From Brachionus plicatilis (lineage: Eukaryota > Rotifera > Eurotatoria > Ploima > Brachionidae): a stretch of 64,000 bases of DNA. Below are positions 43,254 through 55,475 of the stretch, piece by piece. The translations under genes were made by a program, and so were the position numbers. Under the pieces are notes generated by a model. It did not search any database and had not been told where the DNA came from. It was given only the letters and a program-made list of their open reading frames with translations. The stretch lies in NCBI GenBank assembly GCA_010279815.1, contig QEOQ01000508.1:2353013-2417012 (forward strand), given 5' to 3'. How positions within the stretch are numbered: position 1 is the first letter of the stretch; each line of letters starts with the position of its first letter.

Positions 43254-44184
43254 TTCTAAAATAAATTTTCATTTTTTTAATTTGAAAATCTGACTGAATA
43301 ATATCTTTGATACTTGGCTATTTATACCCTGTTAAATTAGCTAAATTAATTTTAAAAGAGTTTGAGTCAAATCTTTTTTTTTCAAAATAAATATTTAATT
43401 CACTTTTTTTTTCTCGTGTGTTTATCTGTCAAGTCACAATGTTAGTCCTTACCCCTCTCATTTTCTCATCCGGACTTGGGACCGGCAACGGTATGATTGC
43501 AACTCAACAGTCAGCGGCCAAAGTTACATATGGGACGTTCATCATAAACAGCGCCACTCATCCGAGCACTTAATGGCTGCGAACTCGGCAACTATTTAGA
43601 CTAGCTTGGAACCACAAACCAAGCGTATCTATATTTGGATACAAGCTTATCCAAACTAAAGAAACTTTACTTTTTTCACTAAGGCTCTTGGACCCAACAG
43701 ACTATCGTCAGCTCTAGCTTGCAAGCCTCCTCATCCCGGTCTCTATGCGCCTGCATCATCATCACCCCTCCTCTTTTTTCATCCGGGCTTGGGACCGGCC
43801 AATGGCAGAGTTAATAACAATGATTCTTTCTATTTTTTTTCCTATTAACTGTTCTTTGTTTACTTAATGTTTCGAAATTTTCTAAAATAAATTTTTTTTC
43901 TTAAATTGAAAATCTGACTGAATAATATCTTTGATACTAGGCTATTTATACCCTGTTAAATTAGCTAAATTAATTTTAAAAGAGTTTGAGTCAAATCTTT
44001 TTTTTTCAAAATAAATATTTAATTCACTTTTTTTTTCTCGTGTGTTTATCTGTCAAGTCACAATGTTAGTCCTTACCCCTCTCATTTTCTCATCCGGACT
44101 TGGGACCGGCAACGGTATGATTGCAACTCAACAGTCAGCGGCCAAAGTTACATATGGGACGTTCATCATAAACAGCGCCACTCA
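43254..44184 (+). repeat. Pair of 300-bp direct repeats (LTR- or TRIM-like)
   Basis: 43254-43560 and 43876-44184 are nearly identical over about 300 bp, from ATTTGAAAATCTGACTG through ATCCGGACTTGGGACCGGCA to CAGCGCCACTCA. The spacer of about 315 bp contains a third short relative, TCATCCGGGCTTGGGACCGG, near 43780. This could be a tiny terminal-repeat element or a local duplication. TG...CA ends and primer-binding sites could not be established. Confidence 0.6.
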
Positions 44185-45130
44185 GAAAATTAGAAAAAAA
44201 AATAAATAAATAAAAAAAAAAAATATATTGTCTAATTGAAAAAATACTTAAATGTTATAAAAAAGGAATGTAAGTTTTAATTGGTAAATAAACACGCCTG
44301 TACATGAGAAAGAACCATAGAATAAGGGAAAAAATATTTCCCTTAAGCTATTTGTGTCTCTTTTAAATCTACTTTCATTAGCTTTTATTATTTTATGGCT
44401 TTAAGATTTTATGAAAAAATAAAAAGTAAAATTTTTCTTAGAAAAATATATTCAAGAAAAAAAAGTTATGTTAGATTTGAAAAGATTTTTAAATTTTTTT
44501 TCCAATTTGGTCAAAATGGAAGTAACTTTTGGTTAAAAAAATTAAGAAAACAAAAATAAATAAAAAAAGCTCTTAAATGATACCATTTTTGTCATATTCT
44601 TTATTGATTTTGTAACTTAAAAAAGGGGGCACAATTTCAATGGAAAACCGGTATGGTTCTTTCAATCAATTAATCAATTAAGCTTTTTACTTATCAAGGA
44701 TTATGCTTAAAAAGTTTTTTTAATGGCTGTATTTAAATGTCCAATAAAAACTTTAATTCAATTATTTTTCTACTCATGAAAAAACTCTAAACATTCTACA
44801 ATTATTTGATTGTTTCATAGATTTTTTACTAACAACTTATCGAAAATTCAACTTTATGATATAATTTTTATTTATTTTAAAGCTAGAATCAGTCTGGTTT
44901 TAAATTTTGAAAAAAATGGGTTAGTGGTCTTATCCACTCGTATAGCAAATTAAACTAAACTTTTGTGCCATTTCTTATTCTACACCCGTTAAAATTTACT
45001 TTATTGTTTGTCTTATTTGTGAATTATCGAATCAACTTTTATTTTATGTATTGACGATCTGAATAAAATCTCACAAACTGAATTTTGCTTTTTTTTAAAC
45101 CGATTTCATTTAATTGAATATCTTGTTTAA
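44185..45130. other. AT-rich sequence, no gene seen
   Basis: Low-complexity A+T with no conserved frame. Confidence 0.35.
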
Positions 45131-45139
45131 ATCATTAAA

Positions 45140-45230
45140 ATCATTTTGTTCAATTTGTTCAGTTTAATCAGTTTGTTCAGTTTGTTCAGTTCGTTCAATT
45201 TTGCTCAGTTTCTTGAGTTTGTTGAGATTT
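45140..45230. repeat. Short inverted partner of the 9-bp minisatellite
   Basis: TTGTTCAGTTTGTTCAGTT units are the complement of the AAACTGAAC units in 45570-46110. The two arrays flank a 300-bp segment holding an unrecognised 89-codon ORF (45271-45540). Confidence 0.6.
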
Positions 45231-45569
45231 GGGTTATCTTTTGTCTTTTAATATTATTTGATTTTAAAATTTGTCAAAATTTAAAGAAAAAAATTACTTA
45301 AATTTTTTATTGAAAAATTTTTTTTTAAATTTTGAACAATTACATTTCTCCCAATTAAAAAATAAAAAGTTTTCAAAATCTTCATCATTGTATGAATTTT
45401 TACCGTTTTCATTCACAAGACTAATGAAAATTTTTGTCAAATATAATGCTTCTTCTCTAATGAAAAATTGGAAATATGAAATAAGGAAAATTGTAAAATA
45501 TTTAAAACAGAGAGAAATTATAAATTATTTAATAAAATAGAAGTAAATTTATCCTTATAATACCTTTAA

Positions 45570-46110
45570 AAACAAAAAAAACAAAATGAACAAAAAGAAC
45601 AAAATCATCAAAATGAATAAACTGAACCAAATAAATACAATGATCAAAATGAACAAAATGAATACAATGATCAAAATGAATAAAACGAACAAAATGAATA
45701 AAATGAACAAAATGAATACAATGATCAAAATGAACAAAATGAATAAACTGAACCAAATGAATAAAATGAACAAAATGAATAAACTGAACAAAATGAATTA
45801 ACTGAACCAAATGAATAAAATGAACAAAATGAATAAACTGATCAAAATGAATAAAATGATCAAAATGAATAAACTGAACAAAATGAACCAAATGATCAAA
45901 ATGAATAAAACGAACAAAATGAATAAACTGATCAAAATGAATAAAATGATCAAAATGAATAAACTGAACAAAATGAATTAACTGAACTAAATGATCAAAA
46001 TGAATAAAACGAACAAAATGAATAAACTGAACCAAATGAACAAAATGAATAAACTAAACAAAGTGAATACACTGATCAAAATGAATAAGCTGAACAAAAT
46101 GAAAATAAGA
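45570..46110. repeat. 9-bp minisatellite
   Basis: About 60 tandem units of AAAATGAAC and variants (AAAATGAAT, AAACTGAAC, CAAATGAAT). Because the unit is three codons long, long ORFs appear on both strands (KMN on plus, FIH-like on minus); these are by-products of the repeat and not genes. Confidence 0.9.
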
Positions 46111-46159
46111 TCAAATTGAATTATATATATGAAATCCCTAATAGATTAGATTTATGTTA

Positions 46160-46655
46160 GATAGATTTAGCAATCTGAATGTATCAAAAGCAGAGCGTCG
46201 GATTAAATGACCGTCGTCATTACCTCCAAAAACTCGCCACTGATTTTAATTCTAAGACTCAAGGGGTTAGGATAAGTAAGTATACTATAATGAGACATCT
46301 CCAAAAAAAGGGGTTGGAGTCTCATACAGCGGTCAGAAAACCGCTTCTTAACACAAAAGATAGACAAAAAAGATATAAGTGGTATAAACAGAGACTTAAT
46401 TGGCCAGTTAATAATTGATCCAGAGTTATTTTCAGTGACGAGTCCAATTTTTAGGTCTTTAATCGTAAATCAAAAGTAATCGTAAAAAGGTCTAAAAATG
46501 AAAAGTTTCACCAGAAGTTCTGTATACCAAGGTTACAAAACGGTGGAGGGTCAGCTGGTATCTGGAGATGCATTTCCTACAAAGACACTGGTATATGCAA
46601 CATTTATACAGGACGAATCAATCAATTTGTCAAAAAAAGAATTGAGATTGAATTG
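46160..46655 (+). pseudogene. Tc1/mariner transposase, N-terminal part
   Basis: An open stretch has the helix-turn-helix region (GVRISKYTIMRHLQKKGLE), then KDRQKRYKWYKQRLNW, a stop, VIFSDESNF with the first catalytic aspartate, another stop, and GSAGIWRCISYKDTG with the end of the fragment at INQFVKK. The last part overlaps in homology with the start of the fragment at 9080-9500. Two in-frame stops and truncation at about 46655 mark it as dead. Confidence 0.85.
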
Positions 46656-46666
46656 AGAATATTTTT

Positions 46667-46786
46667 TGAAAAAATTTATTAAAAGCAATTGAACATAATG
46701 TATATTTTTTAATTTTCAATTTTAAATTTAAACTATCAATGAATTAATTCAATTTAATTTTCATTAAACAATCTTATTTAAATTAA
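46667..46786 (+). repeat. Dispersed repeat, second copy of 37675-37795
   Basis: About 120 bp matching 37675-37795 almost throughout, beginning right after the truncated Tc1 fragment. Confidence 0.7.
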
Positions 46787-47395
46787 AAATTAAAATTTAA
46801 TTATAATAATATGTTTTAAATAAATAAACTTAAATTGAAAATCAACGATCACAAAAACTGGAATTAGACAAACTAAAGAAATTCAAGGACCGAATATTTT
46901 TCCTCATTTGCTCTGCAAATACGGGACCGGTTATTTCAAATTTTGAACAATCACCAAAATTTAAAAATTAAATAGTCGAAATTGTTCAAAATTATTACAT
47001 GAGAAACCATATTTTTTACAGGAAACAGAAAAAATTTATTTTTTTCACTGAATTTTACAATAATTATGGGTAATTTACGATAATTATCGTTAATTTACGA
47101 AAAATACCCTTTTTTAGATGACCATACTTTATGCTTTATATGGTAAAATATCCTGAATTTACCATAATTTACGTAAAATATGATGAATTCAAGGTATCGT
47201 AGCAGCACTGAATATATAATAAAAATTTTGAATTCGAAAAAATTGAATGAAATCGCAAATTTTTATTAAAAAAGCTAAATAAAAAGAAACCATCATTTGA
47301 AAAAAGTAAAATTTAAAAATAGACAAAGAAACTAAAAATTTAGAAGAATTTAAAATATTTAATATGCTTCGTGAATTGAGTGCAGTGAATTTTTT
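46787..47395. other. AT-rich sequence, no gene seen
   Basis: Contains TTTACGATAATTATCG-type inverse words near 47050-47100, reminiscent of small-element ends; no clear TIR pair. Confidence 0.3.
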
Positions 47396-47399
47396 TTGA

Positions 47400-48432
47400 A
47401 TAAATGTAACTTAACTTCATTGACTTCAAGAAAGTCTTTGATAGCATACACAGAGAAACCTTGTGGGCTATATTAAGATCTTATGGCCTACCACAGAAGA
47501 TAGTTAACTTGATAAAACTCTTCTACGAGAATTTCGAATGTAGCGTGATTTTGGAAAAAGGAAAATCCGAGAGTTTCAAAGTGTGTACAGGAGTCAGACA
47601 GGGGTGCGTTCTTTCTCCGACACTATTCCCAGACTTGTTTTTAAGTCACAGTTTTAAGTCTAAGTCACAAAAATTTAAGTCAAAGTTATGACTTGATTTA
47701 AATTTTTATTTTTTTACCTTTTTTTTGGTAGCCCGTATATTTTAGAAGAAATAAAAAAAGTCTTGACCAGGACTTTTTTTTTGAAAAAAAAAATTTTAAA
47801 GTCCTGACTTGACTTGAAAAAAAAAATTTTAAAGTCCTGACTTGACTTGAAAAAAAAAAAAAAAATTTTAAGTCATGACTTTGACTTAAAAAAAAAAAAA
47901 AATTTAAGTCAAGTCATGACTTTGACTTAAATTTTTGTGACTTAGACTTAAAACTGTGACTTAAAAACAAGTCTGGGAATAGTGTCAGAGAAAGAACGCA
48001 CCCCTGTCTGACTCCTGTACACACTTTGAAACTCTCGGATTTTCCTTTTTCCAAAATCACGCTACATTCGAAATTCTCGTAGAAGAGTTTTATCAAGTTA
48101 ACTATAGACAAGACTTAAAAAATTGTCATTGACTTGACTTAAAAAAAAAAAAAATTAAAGTCAAGTCATTGACTTGACTTGACTTAAGACTTGTGACTTA
48201 GAAACAACTCTGACTATTCCTAATATCGATTGACTATGTCATGAAGAAAAAAACTGTTAGTGCGAGAGGTATTCAATGGGGATTAACTATAAAACTTGAA
48301 GACTTAAACTTTGCGGATGATCTGGTGCTAATATCTAATACAGAAGCACATATGCATATGAAGACGCAAGACTTGGCGAACAAAGCTAAACCAAAAGTCA
48401 AAAGTAATGACCCTATGCCCCACAAGGAGTGA
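47400..48432 (+). pseudogene. RTE-like RT fragment, split and partly duplicated in inverse orientation
   Basis: Plus strand 47415-47625 encodes FIDFKKVFDSIHRETLW and TGVRQGCVLSPTLF, RT blocks of RTE-like LINEs. The continuation ARGIQWGLTIKLEDLNFADD with the FADD active site appears only at 48270-48330. Between them lies ACTTGAC/AAGTCATGAC low-complexity DNA related to the AGTTGTTTAAAAGTC MITEs, plus an inverted copy of 47500-47690 at 47925-48108. That copy reads on the minus strand as VNLIKLFYENFECSVILEKG with one substitution (LSLTLF). The two arms of about 185 bp can form a hairpin. Confidence 0.8.
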
Positions 48433-48439
48433 ATAAGGA

Positions 48440-49001
48440 AAAAAAAAAGAAAAAAAAAGAGATATGTAAGAATTAATCATAAAAATGTGAAAAAAATTGA
48501 CATAATTGTTTAATCTTTTAGATTATCCGATTTTCTAAAATTTTGAACTTTTATTTTTTAATTTTTAAAGGAAGTTTTTTGATTATAAATATTCAAGAGT
48601 TAATTATAGATTTATGCCGAGTCAATTTTCCTCAATTTCAATAAGTAAAAAATTTTAGTTAAATTTAACTAAATAATTTCTAAATTTTTTCAACATACTG
48701 TATCAGATGCGTAAAATTAAGGTTAATTAAATAGAAATCTTAGTCATATTTTTTATCTAACCCTAAACCCTTGATTGTCTTTTGATAGATTTTCTAATAT
48801 GCATATTAGATTGAGTTCGAAAATCAAATTCTTATATAGTGTGGCCATTTTGAATTTTCTTGATATATTTAAATAAATTTTTTTTCGATAATTTTGTTAA
48901 AAAGTTAAGCTTATTTTGTAAAAAAAAATATTAAAATTTTTAAAAAATTTTAATATAAGTATTAAAGCACATTTTGGAATATTTTTTAACTTAAAAAGAA
49001 A
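48440..49001. other. Upstream region of DDX55, no other gene seen
   Basis: AT-rich; holds the presumptive DDX55 promoter, but no clear TATA box or initiator can be picked out. Confidence 0.35.
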
Positions 49002-52000
49002 ATGAGCAAACAAGATTCAAAAAAACCGAGCGACGAATGGCCCGACTTTTTGAATCCTCAAGTACTCGATGTCGTAAGAGAAAAACTGCAATTCGACAAA
49101 ATGACACCTGTTCAAAGTGTTGTAATTCCAATTTTTTCTCAGCAGCATAAAGACGTGGTCGTCGAAGCAGTTACAGGGTCTGGAAAAACTCTATCATTCG
49201 TTGTGCCAATCATAGAAATTCTACTCAAGAGAAACAAAAGTGAAAAATTTAAAAAACATGACATTGGTGCTCTGATCTTAAGTCCGACTCGGGAATTAGC
49301 CCAACAAATTCATGAAGTAGTCAATGTATTCATTTCGAATATAGGAACATTCACAAGCACCTTGTTTGTTGGTGGCAACAGTGTAAGTGAAGATTTGAAA
49401 AATTTTGAGACCAATGGAGCAAATATAATTGTGGCAACAGTGGGTCGATTTGATGATTTGCTGACCAGACAAAATTCAACATTGCTGAGAAAACACTTGA
49501 AAAGCATGGAAGTTTTGATATTGGACGAAGCAGATCGTTTGTTAGATATGGGATTTAAGGAAGGAATAGAGAGCATTTTTAGGCATTTGCCCAAACAAAG
49601 AAAAACTGGCTTGTTCTCTGCCACCCAGACTGGCGAAATAGACAAATTAATTCGAGCGGGTTTGAGAAATCCGTGTAATATTCAAGTTAGACAAAAAGTA
49701 AACACGCAAAAAACTCCGCTTGGTCTCAAAAATTATTATACAATAGTCCAACCCGAACATAAATTTCATTTACTTGTTGAATTTTTAAAAATGAAAAAAT
49801 CTTGTAAGCATATTGTGTTTATGAGTTGCTGTGCCTCTGTTCAATATTTTACTCAGCTTCTCAAAATGTAAGTTTATTCATTTGATTTATTATTTTTAAA
49901 AAATAATTCAGAACCTATCGAAAAATTTTTTTGACTAAAATATTGTTTGAGTATTCACTGAAGACTTGAGGTGAGCCAACTTTTTTAAGATGAAATCACA
50001 TAAATCTCTAAAAATCACCAATTTTAATTCAACATTAGAAAAAGATAAAAAATTTATAAAATTTATTTTCAAATGACTCCTATTTGTGGACTATATTTTT
50101 AGTAAAAATTTCACAAAATTAATAAAAATCCCAAAAAAAAATAAAGTAAATGTTGTGTCAATTTTTTTATTTAAAATATAAACAAAATAAGAAAAGAAAC
50201 CAAAAAAAATTTATAATTTTTACATTTTTGAGAGAAAAAAATATTCTCAAAATCAAAAAATCTAAAAAAATTTTCATTCAAGAAAAGTAATAATAAATTC
50301 GCAGTTACTTAAAAATGAGTTTTAGAAAAATTTAAATGTAAAAACCGAGGAATTTTTTGAAAATCCCTTTTAATTAATTGCGAATTTATTATTAATTTTC
50401 TTAATGAAAATTTTTTTAAGTTTTTTTATTTTGAGATTTTTATTTTTTCTCTCAAAAATGTAAAATCTAAAAATATAAAAATGTACAATAAATTACATTT
50501 TGCCCATTTGGGCAGTAAAAACCTCTTGTTTTCTTTATGACAGCATAACAGGTTTTACAAAAATCTTCAATAGATAAAACTGATAAATATTTTCAATTCA
50601 GTTAGTTTAAATTCAATTTTTATATCTTTTATCCTCTTGCTAGAATCTTTCAAGACGTTTTGATATGGAAATGACTGTCAGAGTAAAATTTTCAATCGAA
50701 TTTTATTTTTCAAATTCGATCATTTTTAAATTTTAAATGCGTAATCAAATTTCGTCGCAGATTTTTATATTTTTTTATAGTTTTTCAAAGCTTAATTTAA
50801 AAATGCATTGAAAATTAATTGCTAATTTAAAATTTTTTGATCAAGTTTGAAAAATGAAATTTGATCAAAACATTTTATTTAAATTTGTGCTAATTTTTAC
50901 TAAATTTATTGAGTTCTATACTGACAGCCTTTTCATATTGAAAACTAAAGTTCACCTAAAAAATAAATATTTTTCACAAAAATCCTTAAAAAATAAAAAG
51001 TGATTCACCAATAAAACTTTTGTCTACGATCTCTGACAAATACTTATCGACAATGTATCAGTTTTAAATTATTTGACCAACCACCAGATAACATGAAGTT
51101 GTGAAGTTCGTTTCAATTCGATCTTGTAAATTTACAAAACTTTGAATAACTTTTTTTCTAAAAGTATGAATTTAGTTCTATAAAATGCTTAATTATAAGC
51201 AAATTTGCTTAACGCAGTAAAACAGGTCTGGAAAATATTGAACTTCACAACCTCAGACTACATAAGCTTACTAAAAATCAGTGTTGTTTAAAAGTCACAA
51301 GTCTCAAGTCAAGTCCAAGTCCGGACTTTAAATTTTGAATAAATGGAGAAAAAATTTATGCTAAAATTGTGAAATATGGCAAATATATTGCATTAGACAA
51401 CCCAAGAGTATATAAATTTTTTGAAATGAAGCCTTATCTAGCAAATTAAAAAAAAAATTCTGGACTTGGACTTTTTTTGGGATTTTTAAACAACTCTGCT
51501 AAAAATAATTTAAAATTACGTAATTTAGTTCATTCTGGACCTTATATAAAAGCACTGTATATAATAAAGAAAAAATGGTTAAAAAATAGTTAATTGGTCT
51601 GCTGCTAAATTTCAACTCTTTCCCTGTATCTTTGTTTTATTTTATTCAATAAAATATTTTATTTATTCAATTTTTAAATTTTTCTTCTTCTTCAGTGTTT
51701 TTTTTTTTCATTACCAAAGAGGTGTTTTTAAAAGATAAAAAAATAATAATAGTAAATTTTATTCTTAAGTTTTTATTAAAAAAAACCCTTCGATATTTAT
51801 TGGGTTATTTATATATTTACGGTCATCAAAAGATTTTCAATTTAAAAATGATTTAGTATTTTCTTTAATTTTAAGATTTTTGTTTCGTATGGATGTGGTT
51901 ATGGTTTTTTTTATCACCTAAGTTAAGACTGAGGTATAAATTAAATTAAGCCATATAATTATTACCTTTGAATTAACTTTGTTATTGCTAATTAAAAATA

Positions 52001-53520
52001 AGCATATTTAAATTTGTACACATTTATTTTGCCGATTAAAAAAATTAAATTTTTTTTTATTTATTATGGTTTTTAATTTCAATAAATGTGTCCAAAATTT
52101 ATGATTTAAGGCAGAAATTTATAAAAAAATATTAAAAGTCTTGAATACAAATGAAAAATTTTAACAGTGTAGTATAAAAGCCTACTTCAAATAGTAAAAG
52201 CAAAATAAAAAATTATTAAAATTAATTTAATTAAATAAAACGTCTAAACCTATTCCCCTGATTAGCAAGAAAGTTGACTTCAACCAAATTGAGCATTAAA
52301 GATTTGATTCTCTAATTCCACAATTGTACTTAATAAAAAATCAATTTCACTTCTCAAATTTTTTTCTGATTAAGTATCGCTCTCAGAATCATGTAAAGGG
52401 TCCTGATATCAAATTATTTATTATTTGTTAGAAAATTTTACAATAAAAAGTAAAATTGTGGTGTTTTTAGATTATAAATGAAAAAGAGAAAATTAAAAAA
52501 CATTTCATTAAATAAATTTAAATGTTTTTATTCTAAAAATTTGAGGATGTTCAGTTAAGGTTAATGATTTTTTTTCTTAGATTCCTAAAAGACGTTCAAA
52601 TTCTGTCCCTGCATCGAAAAATAAAAGATAAACGAACAGATGTATTTAACAAATTTAAAAAAATGCAAAAGTAATTTTATTAAACTTTCATTTTAATTTA
52701 AAAATAAATTTTTAAAAATAATTTCTTTCTAAATAGGGGTGTTCTCATTTGTACGGATATCTTATCACGAGGTATTGATATAGAAGATGTTGACTGGGTC
52801 GTACAGTTCGATCCACCGAACACAACTACTTCATTTGTTCACCGATGTGGGCGTACAGCCAGATCAAATCGCGAAGGAAACGCAATTGTCTTTTTATTAC
52901 CCAACGAGGACTCATTTGTTAAGTTTATCAAGATAAATCAGCAAGTTCCCTTACAGGAATATTCGGAATTTAGATCAAGTCATACTAAAAATTTTCAAGA
53001 TAGTCTCAAAAAAATCCATTCAGTCGCATGTAAAGAGCGCGAGCTGTACGAAAAAGGAAAATTGGCATTCGTTTCGTTTATTCGCGCCTACACTAAACAC
53101 GAATGCAGCCATATATTTCAGGTAAAAGAACTCGATTTGGAACAACTGGGAAAAGGTTTTGGTCTGCTTCATTTGCCCAAAATGCCTGAAATAGGAAAAG
53201 AAAAACATAAAAAAATTTCGGCTTTTTGTGACATAGACATATCGACAATTAAGTATAAAAATAAAGAAAAAGAAAAGCAAAGAGTCGAGAACGCCCAGAA
53301 ACCTAAGGTAAAAAAAATAAAAATGGAAAAAAACAAGCCATGGTCGAACAAAACAGAAACCAGACTAAAAAAAGAAATTAGAAAGAAAAAAAAGGACCTG
53401 ACTGAAAAAAAACGAAAATCGAGCTCACTGACTGAAGAAGACTTGGACGAATTAAATCAAGATTTTAAACTTTTAAAAAAATTTAAAAAAAATAAAAACG
53501 ATGATGAAATTTTGGAATAA
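49002..53520 (+). CDS. DDX55: DDX55/Spb4 DEAD-box RNA helicase
   Basis: Exons 49002-49867, 52581-52670 and 52737-53520, phases 2 and 2, 579 residues (human protein about 600). Motifs are in order: Q motif MTPVQ at 34-38, Walker A AVTGSGKT at 56-63, PTRELAQQ at 95-102, DEAD at 175-178, SAT at 206-208, TDILSRGID at 325-333 and HRCGRTAR at 354-361. After the helicase core, YEKGKLAFVSFIRAY and FGLLHLPKMPE are the Spb4-type C-terminal domain, followed by a lysine-rich tail. Spb4/DDX55 acts in the nucleolus in 60S ribosomal subunit assembly on 27S/28S pre-rRNA. Intron 1 is 2713 bp and contains a MITE and an inverted repeat; intron 2 is 66 bp. If intron 1 were retained, translation would stop at 49871 and leave only the first RecA domain. 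Confidence 0.92.
50216..50470. repeat. Inverted repeat in DDX55 intron 1
   Basis: About 90 bp at 50216-50304 (ACATTTTTGAGAGAAAAAAA onward) is mirrored at 50372-50470 with moderate divergence. No target duplication was identified; probably an old MITE. Confidence 0.55.
51280..51497. mobile_element. Complete AGTTGTTTAAAAGTC-family MITE in DDX55 intron 1
   Basis: 218 bp with ends AGTGTTGTTTAAAA and the near-complement TTTTAAACAACTCT. It is uninterrupted and supplies the empty-site comparison for the copy at 2177-3498. The ends carry AAGTCCAAGTC words in both orientations. Confidence 0.75.
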
Positions 53521-55475
53521 AAAATTTTTAATTCATTTTTTCTTTCATTTGAATTATGAGCGATTATAAAAGAAATTACAAAAAAAAAGAAAATTTTGGC
53601 AAAATAAATATCAAGGAAACAAATTTTTAGGCTAAAATTTTATAAAATGTCTATATGAGTAGGAAATTATTGGAAAAAAAAACATAATAATAATTTGTCC
53701 CACACTATCCAACAGAATAATTGGGAAGGCGCTTATCTCCTTTTCCAGTACCTTTTTAAGCGAAGGCTCCGATCTGACACACAGGTTACTGCATCGAGTT
53801 GATCTTCTACAACGCAATTATAAATATATATTAAAAAATATTTTTTTTTAATTTTTATTATTGGTAAGGCATTTATGTATTGGAGCTAAAATAATTTAAT
53901 TTCTTTTTCAGCTAATTAATAAGTTATAAAATATTTTTCGAATGACTGATTTTATTTTTGATAGCATCTAATTTAGAATGTGATTTTACCAAAATTTTCA
54001 GGCTTTTTGAATTTTAATGCCGCGTCAAAGCATAAAAAGCGCATTTTTTTGCTGATCTATCTTGTTAATTTCAGGCACAAGGTAGCCGATTTTAACATGG
54101 GGTTGATGATCGCACATGCGTGCACCAAAACCTAAGAATCAAAAGTTATCCCACGTAAGATCTCGCGAGGGTTTACAGTATTTTGGAAATCTTTTTTTTA
54201 AAAATATCATATTCCGGTTGAATATTAGCATTGTTTAATCAATATTCTTTTATGTCAGCCCCATAACTATGCTAATTGATTTTCTAATAGTAAAATGAAT
54301 TTGTTTAAATTGATAAACTTAAAGATAAAATAATTCTAATGAAAAATTTTTTCGATAATTTTGCTACAGATACAAACTTTGTACCACCCAAATAAAGTCT
54401 CTGCAAAAACTCTACAAGTCTGCAAAGCACTAAATGTATTAGAAGATCATTAAAATTAAATTGGAGAGTTATTGCAGAACAATTTTTAGACTCATGGTAA
54501 AAAAGTTATTTCGTTTTAAGATTTTTGTTTTTGTTCTTTGTTTCAAAATTCGCAATGCCAGCAATTATCAAGTTCCAAAAATATTAACTAAAAAATTAGT
54601 TACAAAAGAATTTATTTTTTAAATTTTGTTTTTTTACAGCTATTAAAATTATGAAGAAAAATTTATCTTTTTTTGATTCAATGTTTTGCTCTGACAGAAT
54701 TTGGTTCTTTCTTGTTTTTAGTCATTTTTTTAAATCGTTTTATTGTTCCAAGTAAAATCAAGTTACATTATTATTGTATTTAAGATTGGTTTCTGGAATT
54801 TAATTAAGAAACATGGCATTTTGAATTTTATTACAAATATCAAAAACAAAATATTAAAAATGCTAAATTTTGGATTCGGACCGGCCAAATCATTTCCTGT
54901 AAATTGAACCAACTGAAACATCCTCTGTACCACCACTTAAAGTTGAGTTGGTTTTATGGTTTAATAAAATATCCCAAATTCACATTTTTCGTTGTAGATT
55001 GCAGATTTATTTCAGAGTTTTGCAGAATCGGTATATTGGTGGTACTGGAGATGTATCAATTGGTACAATTTACAGAACACGTTTTGATGAATTTTAACTT
55101 TCACAGTTTTTTATGGTTACAAAAAGTGTCAAAAATGTGTAAATAAAGATTTTTAAAAATTAAAAAAAAATTTTAATTTTTAAATGAGTACTTAATTAAA
55201 ATTTTTTTAATAAAATTTTAACGTCAAAAATAGTTAAAGAATTACTGAATTAATTATATGCTTTTCTCTGAAATGATTGATTGTGTTTTTTTTTCATTAT
55301 TTGAAATTTTAACTTTATTTAAAAATATTTACTAGTCCACTGACTGTCTTTAATCAAACAAGAATAGGTCAATAAAAATTCTCAAAATTTCAACTGAGTT
55401 TCTATGACAACCAAATTAAAATCATTAATTCTGAAAAAAAAATAAAGAAAAAGTTAATAAAACAAAATTGTGAAA
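53521..55475. other. Intergenic sequence, no gene supported
   Basis: 53690-53820 is less AT-rich and may be a decayed element. Around 54380-55140 the TGCAGA/TCTGCA words seen at 8130 and 58690 recur. The 80-codon ORF at 54904 shows no recognisable family. Confidence 0.35.

Noticed and set aside
45529..46035. Long ORFs on both strands (168 codons minus, 71 codons plus) rich in F-I-H or K-M-N
   Set aside because: Pure translation of the 9-bp minisatellite; unit length divisible by three keeps frames open.
45570..46110. CRISPR array
   Set aside because: Units are 9-bp tandem repeats without spacers, in an animal genome with introns; no cas genes.
54904..55146. 80-codon ORF
   Set aside because: Overlaps dispersed TGCAGA-type repeat sequence and shows no family resemblance.
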